A stretch of DNA of 64,000 nucleotides from DATBLE01 sp046732255 (GTDB taxonomy: Bacteria > Actinomycetota > Thermoleophilia > Gaiellales > Gaiellaceae): positions 41,308 through 105,307 of the forward strand of contig JBKPMR010000022.1 of NCBI GenBank assembly GCA_046732255.1, written 5' to 3'. The notes below the pieces were generated by a model. That model saw only the letters and a list, made by a program, of their open reading frames with translations, ran no database searches and had not been told where the DNA came from. Both the position numbers and the translations under genes were made by a program. This document shows positions 25,312 to 34,453 of the stretch, one piece after another. The stretch's first letter is position 1, and the number at the start of each line of letters is the position of its first letter.

Positions 25312-26868
25312 GTGACCGAGCCCCCCGTACTCGAGCTCCGCGGGATCACGAAGCAGTTCCCCGGCGTCCTCGCCAACGACCACGTCGACCTCGACGTCCT
25401 CGGCAGCGAAGTTCACGCCCTGCTGGGCGAGAACGGGGCGGGCAAGTCGACGCTGATGAACATCCTCTACGGGCTCTACCACCCGGATGCGGGCGAGATC
25501 CTGCTGAACGGGAAGCAGGCCTCGTTCTCGTCGGCGAAGGACGCGATCGAGAGCGGGATCGGGATGGTGCACCAGCACTTCATGCTGATCCCGGTGATGA
25601 CGGTGGCCGAGAACATCGTCCTTGCCGAGGAGCCGACCTACGGAGGCGTGATGCTCGACTTCGCCGAGGCGAGGAGGCGCGTCCGCGAGCTCTCCGACCG
25701 CTACTCGCTCGCGGTCGACGCCGACGCCCGTATCCAGAACATCACGGTCGCCCAGCAGCAGCGCGTCGAGATCCTGAAGGCGCTCTACCGCGGGGCGGAG
25801 ATCCTGGTCCTCGACGAGCCGACCGCCGTGCTGACCCCGCAGGAGGCAAGGGAGCTGTTCGCGATCATCGCCGAGCTGAAGACTCAGGGGAAGTCGATCA
25901 TCTTCATCAGCCACAAGCTCCACGAGGTGCTCGAGGTCGCCGACCGGATCACCGTCCTGCGACGGGGCAAGCGGATCGACACCGTCCCGAAGGAGGGCGC
26001 GACGGAGGAGAGCCTGGCTCGGGCGATGGTCGGGCGCGAGGTGCTCCTGCGCGTCGACAAGCCCCCCACGACGCCCGGCGACGTCCTCCTGTCCGTCGAG
26101 GACCTCCAGGTCTTCGACGCGCGTGGGCTCGAGAAGGTCCGCGGCATCTCCTTCGACGTCCGCGCGAACGAGATCGTCGGGATCGCCGGCGTGGACGGGA
26201 ACGGCCAGACGGAGATGATCGACGCGCTCACGGGCCTGTTGCCGCCGAGCAGGGGGCGGATCACGGTCGCAGGCAAGGCAGCCGAGCGCCACGGCTCCGC
26301 CCGGGACATGCTCGACCTCGGGCTCGGTCACATCCCGGAGGACCGCCAGCGCCGGGGACTCGTGCTCGAGTTCTCGATCGCCGAGAACATCGCGCTCCAC
26401 GACTACAACGACGCGCCGGCGGCGAAGTGGGGGTGGCTGTACCCGCAGCGCCTGGTCGCCCGCGCGACGCAGCTGATCAAGGACTTCGACGTCCGCGGCG
26501 GCGGGGCGAGAACGCCGGCCGGTGCGCTTTCCGGCGGCAACCAGCAGAAGGTCGTCGTCGCCCGCGAGGTCGCGCGGAACCCGAAGGTTCTGATCGCGGC
26601 ACAGCCGACGCGCGGGCTCGACGTCGGGGCGATCGAGTACGTGCACCGGCGGCTGGTCGCCGAGCGCGACGCGGGCCGCGGGGTGCTGCTGGTCTCGCTC
26701 GAGCTGGACGAGGTGCTCTCCCTGTCCGACCGGATCCTCGTCATCTTCGAGGGCGAGATCGTTGGTGAGTACGGTCCCGACGTGAGCGAGGAGGAGCTCG
26801 GGATCGCGATGACGGGCGGGCGCCGCAAGGAGCCTGCCCTCCACGGGGGAAACGGGTTTCCCCCGTGA
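25312..26868 (+). CDS. Nucleoside ABC importer, double ATPase subunit
   Basis: A 518-residue tandem ATPase. NBD1 has Walker A GENGAGKST and Walker B ILVLDEPTAVLTP but a weak signature (ITVAQQQRVEI). NBD2 has a degenerate Walker A GVDGNGQTE without the lysine, signature LSGGNQQKVV and IAAQPTRGLDVG. This asymmetric layout is that of NupO/RbsA-like sugar and nucleoside importers. GTG 25312 is preferred because a longer frame would begin inside the intercistronic hairpin. The last codons (HGGNGFPP) and the stop lie in a dispersed repeat. Confidence 0.9.
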   Translation: MTEPPVLELRGITKQFPGVLANDHVDLDVLGSEVHALLGENGAGKSTLMNILYGLYHPDAGEILLNGKQASFSSAKDAIESGIGMVHQHFMLIPVMTVAENIVLAEEPTYGGVMLDFAEARRRVRELSDRYSLAVDADARIQNITVAQQQRVEILKALYRGAEILVLDEPTAVLTPQEARELFAIIAELKTQGKSIIFISHKLHEVLEVADRITVLRRGKRIDTVPKEGATEESLARAMVGREVLLRVDKPPTTPGDVLLSVEDLQVFDARGLEKVRGISFDVRANEIVGIAGVDGNGQTEMIDALTGLLPPSRGRITVAGKAAERHGSARDMLDLGLGHIPEDRQRRGLVLEFSIAENIALHDYNDAPAAKWGWLYPQRLVARATQLIKDFDVRGGGARTPAGALSGGNQQKVVVAREVARNPKVLIAAQPTRGLDVGAIEYVHRRLVAERDAGRGVLLVSLELDEVLSLSDRILVIFEGEIVGEYGPDVSEEELGIAMTGGRRKEPALHGGNGFPP

Positions 26869-26968
26869 CCCCCCTTCCGAGCTCCGCCGCCGGCTTCGCC
26901 GGCGGCGTTCGCGGCTTCGTCTCGCAGCCGGCCGCGGCGAGCCGCGCCCGCCATGTCGGTCGCGGCCA
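26842..26968 (+). repeat. Dispersed long repeat, copy 1 (+)
   Basis: The element opens with a hairpin (CACGGGGGAAAC / GTTTCCCCCGTG), continues with a CCCCCTTCCGAGCTCCGCCG block and a GCCGGCTTCGCCGGC hairpin, and ends with the conserved GCGCCCGCCATGTCGGTCGC. Related copies are at 41597-41751 (-), 42891-43018 (+) and 60954-61110 (+), with partial ones at 30741-30790 and 57406-57470. It overlaps the end of the ABC ATPase gene and fills the gap to the permease gene. Confidence 0.75.
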
Positions 26969-26992
26969 CGTTCACCGCACGAGCGCTGACGT

Positions 26993-28276
26993 ATGAGCGA
27001 AGGCCCGTTCGATCCGCGCGAGGAGCAGCGTCTCGAGGCGCAGGAGGAGCAGCTGCTCGAGACGCCGGGAGGGGAGCCCGGCGGCTATGCGCCCAGCGTC
27101 GCGGCTCGGATGGCCGTCATGCAGCGTGCGGGTGGGGTCGTCATGCCGATCGTCACCACCGTCTTCGCGTTCGCGGTGGCAATGGTCGTCATCGCCGCAA
27201 CGGGGCACAACCCGTTCAAGGCCTTCAAGGGGATCTTCGAGGGCACCGGCCTGGACTGGCTCTTCCCGTGGGTGACGGGCGACTCGCGCACAGAGGCAGC
27301 GTTCAACCTCCAGCAGACGTTGCTCCTCACGACCGCGCTGATCCTGACCGGGTTCGCGGTGTCGTTCGCCTTCAAGTGCGGTCTCTTCAACATCGGCGGC
27401 CAGGGCCAGTACCTCGTCGGCGCGTTCGTCAGCGTCTGGGTCGGATCGTCGTGGGTGAACATGGCCTCGGGCCTCCACATCTTCCTCGCGGTCGTGCTCG
27501 CGGCGCTTGCGGGCGCCGTGTGGGCGGCGATCGCGGGCTTCCTGAAGGCGACCGTCGGGGTGCACGAGGTGATCTCGACGATCATGCTGAACTGGATCGC
27601 GATCTGGGTCATTCAGGCCCTCGTCGGCCAGGGCGGCCAGCTCCAGAACTCGACCGACAAGTCCGTGCCGGTCTCCAACGACATCGCCGAGAAGGCGCAC
27701 CTGCCGGTCTTCTGGGGCGACCCCGTGCTCCAGGGGCTGCACGTCGGGTTCTTCATCGCCCTCGGGGCGCCGCTCGTCTACTGGCTCGTGCTCAGCCGGA
27801 CGACGCTCGGCTACGAGGTGCGCGCGACGGGCTTCAACCCGGAGGCGGCCCGGTACGGCGGGGTGAACGTCAAGCGAAGCTACGTGTCCGCGATGGCGAT
27901 CTCCGGCACCTTCGCGGGGCTCGCCGGGGCGATGGACATCCTCGGCTGGCAGTTCCGGCTCGGGGTGCTCGACGTCCAGGTATCGACGGTCGGCTTCATC
28001 GGGATCGCCGTCGCCCTGCTCGGGCGCAACTCGCCGATCGGCGTTCCGCTCGCCGCGCTTCTCTTCGGGGCGCTGCTCCAGGGCACCTCGACCCGGAACC
28101 CCGCGATCCAGGACGTGATCCGGCCCGAGCTCGCCGGGAACCTGACCCTGATCATCCAGGGGCTGGTGCTCCTCTTCGTCGGCGCCGACCTGTTCTTCCT
28201 CTGGATCTGGAAGCTGCGGAAGAAGGTCCGCCGCGCGCCTGCCGCGGCGCCTCAACCGGGAACGGTGACCTCGTGA
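26993..28276 (+). CDS. Nucleoside ABC importer, permease 1
   Basis: A 427-residue membrane protein of the BPD_transp_2 (RbsC/NupP-like) family: a 50-residue cytoplasmic N-terminus, then about nine or ten hydrophobic helices and the family motif LFNIGGQGQYLVGAF with later VHEVISTIMLNWIA and YGGVNVKRSYVSAMAISG. It pairs with permease 2 to form the channel driven by the double ATPase. It starts 24 bases after a repeat and overlaps permease 2 by four bases (GTGA). Confidence 0.9.
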   Translation: MSEGPFDPREEQRLEAQEEQLLETPGGEPGGYAPSVAARMAVMQRAGGVVMPIVTTVFAFAVAMVVIAATGHNPFKAFKGIFEGTGLDWLFPWVTGDSRTEAAFNLQQTLLLTTALILTGFAVSFAFKCGLFNIGGQGQYLVGAFVSVWVGSSWVNMASGLHIFLAVVLAALAGAVWAAIAGFLKATVGVHEVISTIMLNWIAIWVIQALVGQGGQLQNSTDKSVPVSNDIAEKAHLPVFWGDPVLQGLHVGFFIALGAPLVYWLVLSRTTLGYEVRATGFNPEAARYGGVNVKRSYVSAMAISGTFAGLAGAMDILGWQFRLGVLDVQVSTVGFIGIAVALLGRNSPIGVPLAALLFGALLQGTSTRNPAIQDVIRPELAGNLTLIIQGLVLLFVGADLFFLWIWKLRKKVRRAPAAAPQPGTVTS

Positions 28277-29532
28277 GCGCGCTGTCGCCGGCGGTTCAGG
28301 GAGCGATCCGCTCCGAGGTGACCGCGAAGTATGTCGGCTGGGCGTCCGCCGGCCTGGCCGCGTTCGGCCTGTGGCTCGCGCTCCCGCCGGTCGAGCTCCG
28401 CTCGCCCGTCGTCCCGTTCGTCTTCGAGGCGGTCGCCGCCCTCGGCGGCGCCTGGGCGGCCGCGCGGGGAGAGCGAAAGCTCGGGTGGGGCGTCGTCGCG
28501 GCGGCCGGCATCTGCGCGCTGCTCGCCTACGGTGCGACGCGGTCGAGCGTCGCGCACCTCGACGGCGCCTATGTGACGAACTCCCCCGGGATCATCGACT
28601 GGGGCGCGCTCGTCAACAACATGTTCATCTTCGCCACGCCACTGGCGTTCGCGGCGATCGGGGGCATGTTCTCGGAGCGGAGCGGGGTCGTGAACATCGG
28701 CCTCGAGGGGATGATGCTCTCCGGGGCGTTCTTCGGCATCCTCGGCGCCGACAAGCTGAACTCGTGGGAGCTGGGGCTGCTCACCGCGGCCATCTCGGGA
28801 GCGGCGCTCGGCCTGATCCACGCCTTCTTCTCCGTCCACATGCGCTCCGACCAGATCGTCGGCGGGACGGCGATCAACTTCCTCGCTCTCGGCGTCACGG
28901 GCTACTTCTTCATCCAGATCTACGGGCTGAACGGGACGCCCGGCACCGGCATCCCCGACATTCCGGACGTGAAGCTTCACTTCCTGAACCACATCCCGCC
29001 GAAGAATGCCGGGCGGAACAGCTTCTGGTACGAGGCCTTCGGCCACCTGAACCTGATGATCTGGATCCTGTTCGGCGTGATCGTGCTCTCGTACTTCGTC
29101 CTGTTCCGGACCTCCATCGGCCTCCGCCTCCGCTCGGTCGGCGAGCACCCGCGCGCCGCCGACACGGTCGGGATCGACGTCTACAGGACGCGGTACGGCG
29201 CAGTGATCCTCTCCGGCATCATCGCGTCGCTGGGCGGCGCGTACCTCTCGATCGGCTACGTCCACTCGTTCACCGAGAACATGACCAACGGCCGGGGGTT
29301 CATCGGGCTGGCCGCGCTGATCGCCGGGAACTGGCGCCCCGGCGGCGCCTTCGCCTTCGCGCTCCTGTTCGGCTTCTTCGGCGGACTTGCCTACCGCGTG
29401 CAGAGCTACGGCTACGAGTACAACGTGCTCGTCCAGGCGCTGCCGTACGTGATCACGCTGATCGCGGTCATCGGCGTGATCGGCAGATCGATCCCGCCAG
29501 CCTCCGTTGGACGGCCATACATCAAGCAGTAG
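28273..29532 (+). CDS. Nucleoside ABC importer, permease 2
   Basis: A 419-residue NupQ-like permease: SERSGVVNIGLEGMMLSGAFFG is the conserved ExxGxxNIGxEG loop, followed by SDQIVGGTAINFLALGVTG and, near the end, NGRGFIGLAALIAGNWRPGGAF. About ten membrane segments. GTG 28273 is coupled to permease 1. The 3' end overlaps a small membrane protein gene by 26 bases. Confidence 0.9.
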   Translation: MSALSPAVQGAIRSEVTAKYVGWASAGLAAFGLWLALPPVELRSPVVPFVFEAVAALGGAWAAARGERKLGWGVVAAAGICALLAYGATRSSVAHLDGAYVTNSPGIIDWGALVNNMFIFATPLAFAAIGGMFSERSGVVNIGLEGMMLSGAFFGILGADKLNSWELGLLTAAISGAALGLIHAFFSVHMRSDQIVGGTAINFLALGVTGYFFIQIYGLNGTPGTGIPDIPDVKLHFLNHIPPKNAGRNSFWYEAFGHLNLMIWILFGVIVLSYFVLFRTSIGLRLRSVGEHPRAADTVGIDVYRTRYGAVILSGIIASLGGAYLSIGYVHSFTENMTNGRGFIGLAALIAGNWRPGGAFAFALLFGFFGGLAYRVQSYGYEYNVLVQALPYVITLIAVIGVIGRSIPPASVGRPYIKQ

Positions 29533-29866
29533 CCTCGCGCGCGGGAACCCGCGCGCCTGGTGGTCGCTCGTCTGCGGGATCGCGTCGATCGCCGCCGTCC
29601 CGGCCGGGACGCTCCTCGCGCGCGAGTCCGAGCGGGTGACGCTCGTCGACTCGTCCGGCTCGGTCGTGGTCGCGGCGCTGCTCGGCTGGGCGGCGATCGT
29701 TCTCGCCCGCCGCGCGCAGGACCGCCTTCAGATCAGCCTCGGCCGCGCGGGCGGCGGCGGCGCTGCGGGCGCCGGCCGGATCCTCGGGATCGTCGGCCTG
29801 CTCGTCGCCGGGACGGCCGCGCTCGCGCTCGGTTTCTGGGGCCTCCTGTCTCTCTTCGCCGAGTAG
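29507..29866 (+). CDS. Small membrane protein of unknown function
   Basis: A 119-residue protein with three hydrophobic segments (WWSLVCGIASIAAVPAGTLL, VVVAALLGWAAIVLA, ILGIVGLLVAGTAALALGFWG). It resembles DUF4190-like small membrane proteins in layout but no motif is diagnostic. TTG 29507 is the only start that keeps the first helix; it overlaps permease 2 by 26 bases, suggesting cotranscription with the importer. Confidence 0.55.
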   Translation: MDGHTSSSSLARGNPRAWWSLVCGIASIAAVPAGTLLARESERVTLVDSSGSVVVAALLGWAAIVLARRAQDRLQISLGRAGGGGAAGAGRILGIVGLLVAGTAALALGFWGLLSLFAE

Positions 29867-29902
29867 TCCGACCGGCCGCGATACCGCCTACAATCGACCG
29901 AC

Positions 29903-30622
29903 ATGTTCGAGATCGGGAACAGCCTCCGCGAGGCGCGTACGCGCAAGGGCCTCGACTTCCCCGAGCTCGAGCAGGGGACAAAGATCCGCGCCAAGTACCT
30001 GCGTGCGCTCGAGGACGAGGCGTTCGAGACGCTCCCATCGGCGACCTACGTCAAGGGGTTCCTGCGCACCTACGCGGACTACCTCGGCCTCGACGGCCAG
30101 CTGTACGTGGACGAGTACAACGTCCGCTACGGGTCGGGAGACGAGGTGCTGGAACGGCGCGTTCGCAGCTCGGCAAGCGTACGTCGCCCGCACGTCCGCA
30201 GGCGGCGCCGCCTCGAGGCGAAGCTGGTCTGGCTGACCCTGCTGGGGATCGCGCTCGTCACCGCACTCGTGATCGCCGCCTGGCGCTTCGGCGGCAACTC
30301 GCACCAGAACCTCCCGCTGAGCACGGCCACGACGCAGGCGCCGGCCAAGCGGCCGTCCGGCCTGCTGATCCGTGCCGTCGGCGGCAACAGCCTGCTGATC
30401 GTCCGGTCAGGGTCCGAGAGCGGCCGACAGGTCTGGAACGGGACGCTGACCGCGGGCAGCCGACAGGTGTTCGGCACCGGCAAGCGGCTCTGGGTCTACA
30501 TCGGCTCGCCCGAGAACGTGCGGATGCGCCTGAACGGGCGCGCCGTGCTGGTCGGCGAGTCGAGGCCGCGCAGCCTGATCGTCACGTCGGGTGACATCGT
30601 CCCTGCCGGGCCCGGCACCTAG
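29903..30622 (+). CDS. rodZ: RodZ-like protein (HTH, one TM, C-terminal DUF4115)
   Basis: A 239-residue protein with an N-terminal helix-turn-helix (GNSLREARTRKGLDFPELEQGTKI, then YLRALEDEAFETLP and TYVKGFLRTYADYLGLD), a basic juxtamembrane run, one membrane helix near residue 110-130 and an extracytoplasmic DUF4115 beta domain. RodZ links MreB to the wall elongation machinery; no mreB is visible here. ATG 29903 follows TACAAT (29889-29894) by 8 bases. Bacillus has the same gene (ymfM) just before pgsA-cinA-recA. Confidence 0.85.
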   Translation: MFEIGNSLREARTRKGLDFPELEQGTKIRAKYLRALEDEAFETLPSATYVKGFLRTYADYLGLDGQLYVDEYNVRYGSGDEVLERRVRSSASVRRPHVRRRRRLEAKLVWLTLLGIALVTALVIAAWRFGGNSHQNLPLSTATTQAPAKRPSGLLIRAVGGNSLLIVRSGSESGRQVWNGTLTAGSRQVFGTGKRLWVYIGSPENVRMRLNGRAVLVGESRPRSLIVTSGDIVPAGPGT

Positions 30623-30740
30623 ATGCGACTCACGCGCCGGGCCGTGAGCCGTCTTCTGCGTTGACGGAGAAGCAGCCGTTTGCGCGCGGAGGCGAGACCG
30701 CGCTCTCGCCGGAGCTCACGGGCGATGCGGCACGCGAGCC

Positions 30741-30790
30741 GAAGGAGGGGGTCCGTGGGGGAACCATGGGTTCCCCCACGCGAAGGCCGC
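30741..30790 (-). repeat. Partial dispersed repeat overlapping the cinA start
   Basis: A palindrome GGGGGAACCATGGTTCCCCC-like (arms GTGGGGGAACC / GGTTCCCCCAC) preceded by the GAAGGAGGGGGTCC block matches, in reverse, the 5' half of the long dispersed repeat. The likely cinA ATG (30766) is in the centre of the hairpin, which could hide the start codon. Confidence 0.5.
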
Positions 30791-32049
30791 GGGCCGCGAT
30801 CGTCGTCACGGGCAGCGAGCTGGTCCGAGGCGAACGCAGCGACCTGAACGGCCCGTTCCTGGCCGCGCAGGCGCTCGAGCTGGGGCTGGAGCCGGCCCGG
30901 ATCACGATCGTCGGCGACGGGCCCGCGGAGCTAGAGGCGGTGCTTTCGGAGGCGATGGCCGCGGATCTCTGCCTCGTCTCCGGCGGTCTCGGGCCGACGC
31001 ACGACGACCGCACCGTGGCGGTGGTCGCGAAGGCGGCGGGACGCGCCCTCGTGCTCGACGAGGGGCTGCAGGAGGAGATCGGCGGGATCTCGCGCTCGAT
31101 CGCCGCGCGGCTCCGCCGGCCGTACGCCGACTTCGAGGCCGGCGTCCGCAAGCAGGCGACGCTGCCGGCGGGTGCGGTCTCCCTCGGCCTGGCGGGAACG
31201 GCGCCCGGGATGGTGCTCGAGAACGGCGGCGGGGCGGTGGTCGTGCTGCCCGGCCCCCCGACGGAGCTCCGCCGCCTCTGGCCGAGAGCAATCGAGACCG
31301 CACCCGTTCGGCGCATCCTCGAGCAGGCGCGGCGGCCGGGACGTCGCGTCCTTCGCTTCTACGGCGCCAGCGAGTCCGCGGTCGCGAAGGCGCTGGCCGA
31401 CGCCGGCGGCGACGGAGACGGAGTGGAGGCGACGATCTGCGCGCGCGAGTTCGAGATCCACGTCGACCTTCTGGTCGAGCCCGGCGCAGACGAGCGGGCC
31501 GACGCGCTCGAGCGCGCGCTGGCCGAGCCCCTCGCCAGGTATCTGTTCGCGCGCGACGAGCGCCCGGTCGAGGCCCTGGTGCTCGACCTCTGCCGCGCGC
31601 GCGGCTGGTCGCTCGGGACGGCGGAGTCGTGCACCGGCGGGCTCGTCGCTGCACGGCTGACCTCTGTGCCCGGCTCGAGCGACGTGTTCGCAGGTGCCGT
31701 CGTCGCCTACGCGAACGAGGTCAAGGAGGCGGAGCTCGGGGTGCCGGCCGCGCTGCTCGCCGAGCACGGCGCCGTCTCGCCGGAGTCGGCGGCGGCGATG
31801 GCGGCGGGCATACGGGCGCGGCTCGGAGTCGACGTCGGGGTGTCCGTGACGGGGATCGCCGGCCCGGACGGCGGGACGCCCGACAAGCCGGTGGGGCTGG
31901 TCTACCTCCACGCCGAGACGCCGGACGGAGGGCACGGGATCGAGTTCAGCTTCCCGTCCGACCGCGACACGATCCGCGCGCGCGCGACCGTCGCGGCCCT
32001 GCATCTGGTGCGGCGTCTCTTGACACAGGAGCGTGACATTCGCGCGTGA
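30766..32049 (+). CDS. cinA: CinA-family protein (molybdopterin-binding + NMN amidohydrolase domains)
   Basis: The 427-residue protein has the N-terminal MoCF/CinA domain (AAIVVTGSELVRGERSDLNG, SGGLGPTHDDRTV, LPGPPTELRRLW) and the C-terminal PncC-type nicotinamide-nucleotide amidase domain (GTAESCTGGLVAARLTSVPGSS, SVTGIAGPDGGTPDKPVGLVY). CinA takes part in NAD recycling and sits next to recA in many bacteria. ATG 30766 lies in a repeat hairpin; TTG 30661 would add 35 residues without family similarity. It overlaps thpR by four bases (GTGA). Confidence 0.88.
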   Translation: MGSPTRRPRAAIVVTGSELVRGERSDLNGPFLAAQALELGLEPARITIVGDGPAELEAVLSEAMAADLCLVSGGLGPTHDDRTVAVVAKAAGRALVLDEGLQEEIGGISRSIAARLRRPYADFEAGVRKQATLPAGAVSLGLAGTAPGMVLENGGGAVVVLPGPPTELRRLWPRAIETAPVRRILEQARRPGRRVLRFYGASESAVAKALADAGGDGDGVEATICAREFEIHVDLLVEPGADERADALERALAEPLARYLFARDERPVEALVLDLCRARGWSLGTAESCTGGLVAARLTSVPGSSDVFAGAVVAYANEVKEAELGVPAALLAEHGAVSPESAAAMAAGIRARLGVDVGVSVTGIAGPDGGTPDKPVGLVYLHAETPDGGHGIEFSFPSDRDTIRARATVAALHLVRRLLTQERDIRA

Positions 32050-32600
32050 ATGCCGCTGGTACCGTCGAGGGCGATGACTCGATCCGGCTCTTCTGCGCCC
32101 TCACGCTGCCCGACGACGTGCTCGACCGCCTCGTCGGCTGGCAGGCGCGTCTTCCAGCCGGTGGCTATCGACCCATCGGCCGTGACAACCTCCATGTCAC
32201 GCTGGCCTTTCTGGGATCGCGGCCTTCCGACGAGGTCGAGCCGACCCGGGTCGAGCTCGAGGCAGCCGCAGCCGGTGCGCGGCCGATCGTGCTTCGCGAA
32301 CGTCGGTACCGCGAGACGCGCAGCGTCGGGATGCTCGTCTTCGACGACGAGGGCGGTGCCGCGGCAGGGCTGGCGCGTGACCTCCACGGCCGGCTCCAGA
32401 GGCTGGGCGTCTACGAGCCGGAGCGGCGCCCATGGCTGCCGCACCTCACGGTCGTCCGGTTCCGCGAGCGGCCGCGGCTCGCCCCGCCGCTGCCCGGCCT
32501 CGGGCCCGTCGGTCCGTCCGGTGCCGCTGTCTACCATTCCGTGCTCCGCCGAACGGGCGCGGAGTACGTTGTCCTACATTCGGTTGGGTTAGGAGGCTGA
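32046..32600 (+). CDS. thpR: RNA 2',3'-cyclic phosphodiesterase (2'-5' RNA ligase family)
   Basis: A 184-residue 2H phosphoesterase with both HxT/S motifs: HVTLAFLG and HLTVVRF. The family opens 2',3'-cyclic phosphates on RNA and can ligate 2'-5' ends in vitro. It is coupled to cinA and ends 2 bases before the recA GTG; cinA-thpR-recA is a common actinobacterial order. GTG 32046 is chosen for the overlap; the first residues (NAAGTVEGDD) are not conserved. Confidence 0.85.
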   Translation: MNAAGTVEGDDSIRLFCALTLPDDVLDRLVGWQARLPAGGYRPIGRDNLHVTLAFLGSRPSDEVEPTRVELEAAAAGARPIVLRERRYRETRSVGMLVFDDEGGAAAGLARDLHGRLQRLGVYEPERRPWLPHLTVVRFRERPRLAPPLPGLGPVGPSGAAVYHSVLRRTGAEYVVLHSVGLGG

Positions 32601-32602
32601 TC

Positions 32603-33742
32603 GTGGATCGCGAGCAAGCACTCGACGCGGCGCTCGGGCAGATCGAGCGCGCATTCGGCAAGGGCTCGGTCATGCGGATGAGCGACCGGCCGCAGGTCTC
32701 GGTCGGCGCTGTCTCCACCGGCTCGCTCGCGCTCGACCTCGCGCTCGGGATCGGCGGGCTGCCGCGCGGGCGGATCGTCGAGATCTTCGGCCCGGAGTCC
32801 TCCGGGAAGACGACGCTCGTGTACCACGTGATCGCCGAGGCGCAGCGTCGAGGCGGCATCTGCGCCTTCATCGACGCCGAGCACGCGATGGATCCGAGCT
32901 ACGCCAAGCGGATCGGCGTCAACATCGACGAGCTGCTCGTCTCCCAGCCGGACACGGGCGAGCAGGCGCTCGAGATCACCGAGCTCCTGATCAGGAGCGG
33001 AGCCCTCGACATCGTCGCGATCGACTCCGTCGCCGCGTTGACTCCGAAGGCGGAGCTCGAAGGCGAGATGGGCGACAGCCACGTCGGCCTCCAGGCGCGG
33101 ATGATGAGCCAGGCGATGCGCAAGCTCGCCGGCACCCTCAACCGCACCGACACGATCTGCATCTTCACGAACCAGCTCCGCGAGAAGATCGGCGTGATGT
33201 TCGGCAATCCGGAGACGACGCCGGGCGGCCGGGCGCTGAAGTTCTACTCCTCGGTGCGCCTCGACATCCGCCGGATCGAGACGCTGAAGGAGGGGGTCGA
33301 GGCGATCGGCAACCGGGTGCGCGTGAAGGTGGCGAAGAACAAGGTCGCGCCGCCGTTCAAGCAGGCCGAGTTCGACATCCTCTACGGCCAGGGAATCTCC
33401 TGGGAGGGCACCGTGCTCGACGCCGCGCTCGAGCGGAAGATCGTCCAGAAGTCGGGGTCGTACTTCAGCTTCGAGGACGAGCGGCTCGGCCAGGGCCGCC
33501 AGAACGCGACCGCGTTCCTCCGCGAGCATCCCGACGTCACGCAGACCGTCCTCGTCCGGATCCAGGCGCAGCTCGGAGACGACCAGATCGCCTCCGCGCG
33601 GCTCCTGCCGCTTGCCGACCGCGGCGATCAGGAGGCGGCGGCGAAGAAGAAGGCCGCGGCCACAGCGGTTGCAGGCAACGGTGCTCAACAGGCCGAAACG
33701 ACCGTGCCGGGCGGGACGGTCGAGGAGCCGATCGAGGCGTAG
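32603..33742 (+). CDS. recA: Recombinase RecA
   Basis: RecA forms filaments on single-stranded DNA, promotes strand exchange and LexA cleavage. The 379-residue protein has Walker A GPESSGKTT near residue 64, Walker B LDIVAIDSVAAL, the L1/L2 loops around GLQARMMSQAMRKL and FGNPETTPGGRALKFY, and an Ala/Lys-rich C-terminal tail. No intein is present. AGGAGG (32591-32596) fixes GTG 32603. No clear SOS box of the GAAC-N4-GTTC type lies immediately upstream, so expression may come from the cinA operon. Confidence 0.96.
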   Translation: MDREQALDAALGQIERAFGKGSVMRMSDRPQVSVGAVSTGSLALDLALGIGGLPRGRIVEIFGPESSGKTTLVYHVIAEAQRRGGICAFIDAEHAMDPSYAKRIGVNIDELLVSQPDTGEQALEITELLIRSGALDIVAIDSVAALTPKAELEGEMGDSHVGLQARMMSQAMRKLAGTLNRTDTICIFTNQLREKIGVMFGNPETTPGGRALKFYSSVRLDIRRIETLKEGVEAIGNRVRVKVAKNKVAPPFKQAEFDILYGQGISWEGTVLDAALERKIVQKSGSYFSFEDERLGQGRQNATAFLREHPDVTQTVLVRIQAQLGDDQIASARLLPLADRGDQEAAAKKKAAATAVAGNGAQQAETTVPGGTVEEPIEA

Positions 33743-33747
33743 CGCAC

Positions 33748-34197
33748 ATGGCCGGTGGGGCGGCGGACGAGCGCGACGTCGCGATCGACCGCGCCGTCCG
33801 GGCGCTGGCGCGCCGGGACCACTCCGCAGCCGGTCTGCGGGCGAAGCTCGGCCGCACAGGGTTGTCGGAGCAGGCCCAGACCGACGCGCTCGACACGCTC
33901 GAGCGGATCGGGTATGTCGACGACTTGCGGTTTGCCCGCGACCGGGCCGTCGTGCTCGCCGAGCGGGGCTACGGCGACGACTGGATCAGGGCAGACCTGG
34001 AAGCCCAGGGTGTCGACGCCGAGACGGCCGCGGCGAGCGTCGCCGCCCTCGAGCCCGAAGACGAGCGCGCCGACCGCGCAGCGGCCGGCACCGGAGACGC
34101 CGAACGCTGCCTGCGCCGGCTCGCCCGGCGCGGGTTCTCGGAGGAGACGCTCGAGCGCCTTGCGGCGGCGTTGCACGCCGGCGGCTGGAAGGAGTAG
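33748..34197 (+). CDS. recX: Regulatory protein RecX
   Basis: RecX binds RecA filaments and limits their activity. The 149-residue helical-repeat protein has the expected pattern RAVRALARRDHSAAGLRAKLGRTG, then IGYVDDLRFARDRA and WIRADLEAQGVD, ending with RRLARRGFSEETLERL. It begins 5 bases after recA and ends just before a 256-base gap. Confidence 0.88.
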   Translation: MAGGAADERDVAIDRAVRALARRDHSAAGLRAKLGRTGLSEQAQTDALDTLERIGYVDDLRFARDRAVVLAERGYGDDWIRADLEAQGVDAETAAASVAALEPEDERADRAAAGTGDAERCLRRLARRGFSEETLERLAAALHAGGWKE

Positions 34198-34453
34198 GAT
34201 AGGAGAGCTTCATCTGACGTTTTGCCTGCATACGACGCTTTTCCGAATCGAACCGAAACGCAGAACCACTGAACCGACCGAAGTGACCATGCACACGACG
34301 ACGGCTTTCCGGAGGATCACGACCTAAGGCGAGTCCCGAGCGACCCTGGCGGTCGCCGTTCGTGCGCTTCGATTCGCGGGATGCGTCCGCGCCGGCCCGG
34401 CGGCGGATGAGGCCCTACGGCGCTCGCCGTGGGACCGTCGACCCAGGAGCGGC
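34198..34453 (+). promoter_or_regulatory. recX-rny gap with lower GC and a possible 12-codon leader ORF
   Basis: This 256-base stretch has visibly lower GC than its surroundings and repeats GAACCGA-like words (about 34248-34280). An ATG at 34289 reads 12 codons (HTTTAFRRITT after Met) to TAA at 34327. A hairpin CCCTACGGC / GCCGTGGG lies at about 34410-34435, just before the rny ribosome binding site (AGGAG). It probably contains the rny promoter and a long leader; no riboswitch class is recognised. Confidence 0.35.

Noticed and set aside
24118..26844. A 908-codon antisense frame over the BMP and ABC ATPase genes
   Set aside because: No conserved motif, no start signal, and full overlap with two clear genes.
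32540..32602. SOS box upstream of recA
   Set aside because: No GAAC-N4-GTTC or close variant is present; only isolated half-sites.
34360..34400. A T-arm-like GCTTCGATTC suggesting a tRNA before rny
   Set aside because: No acceptor, D or anticodon arms can be folded around it.
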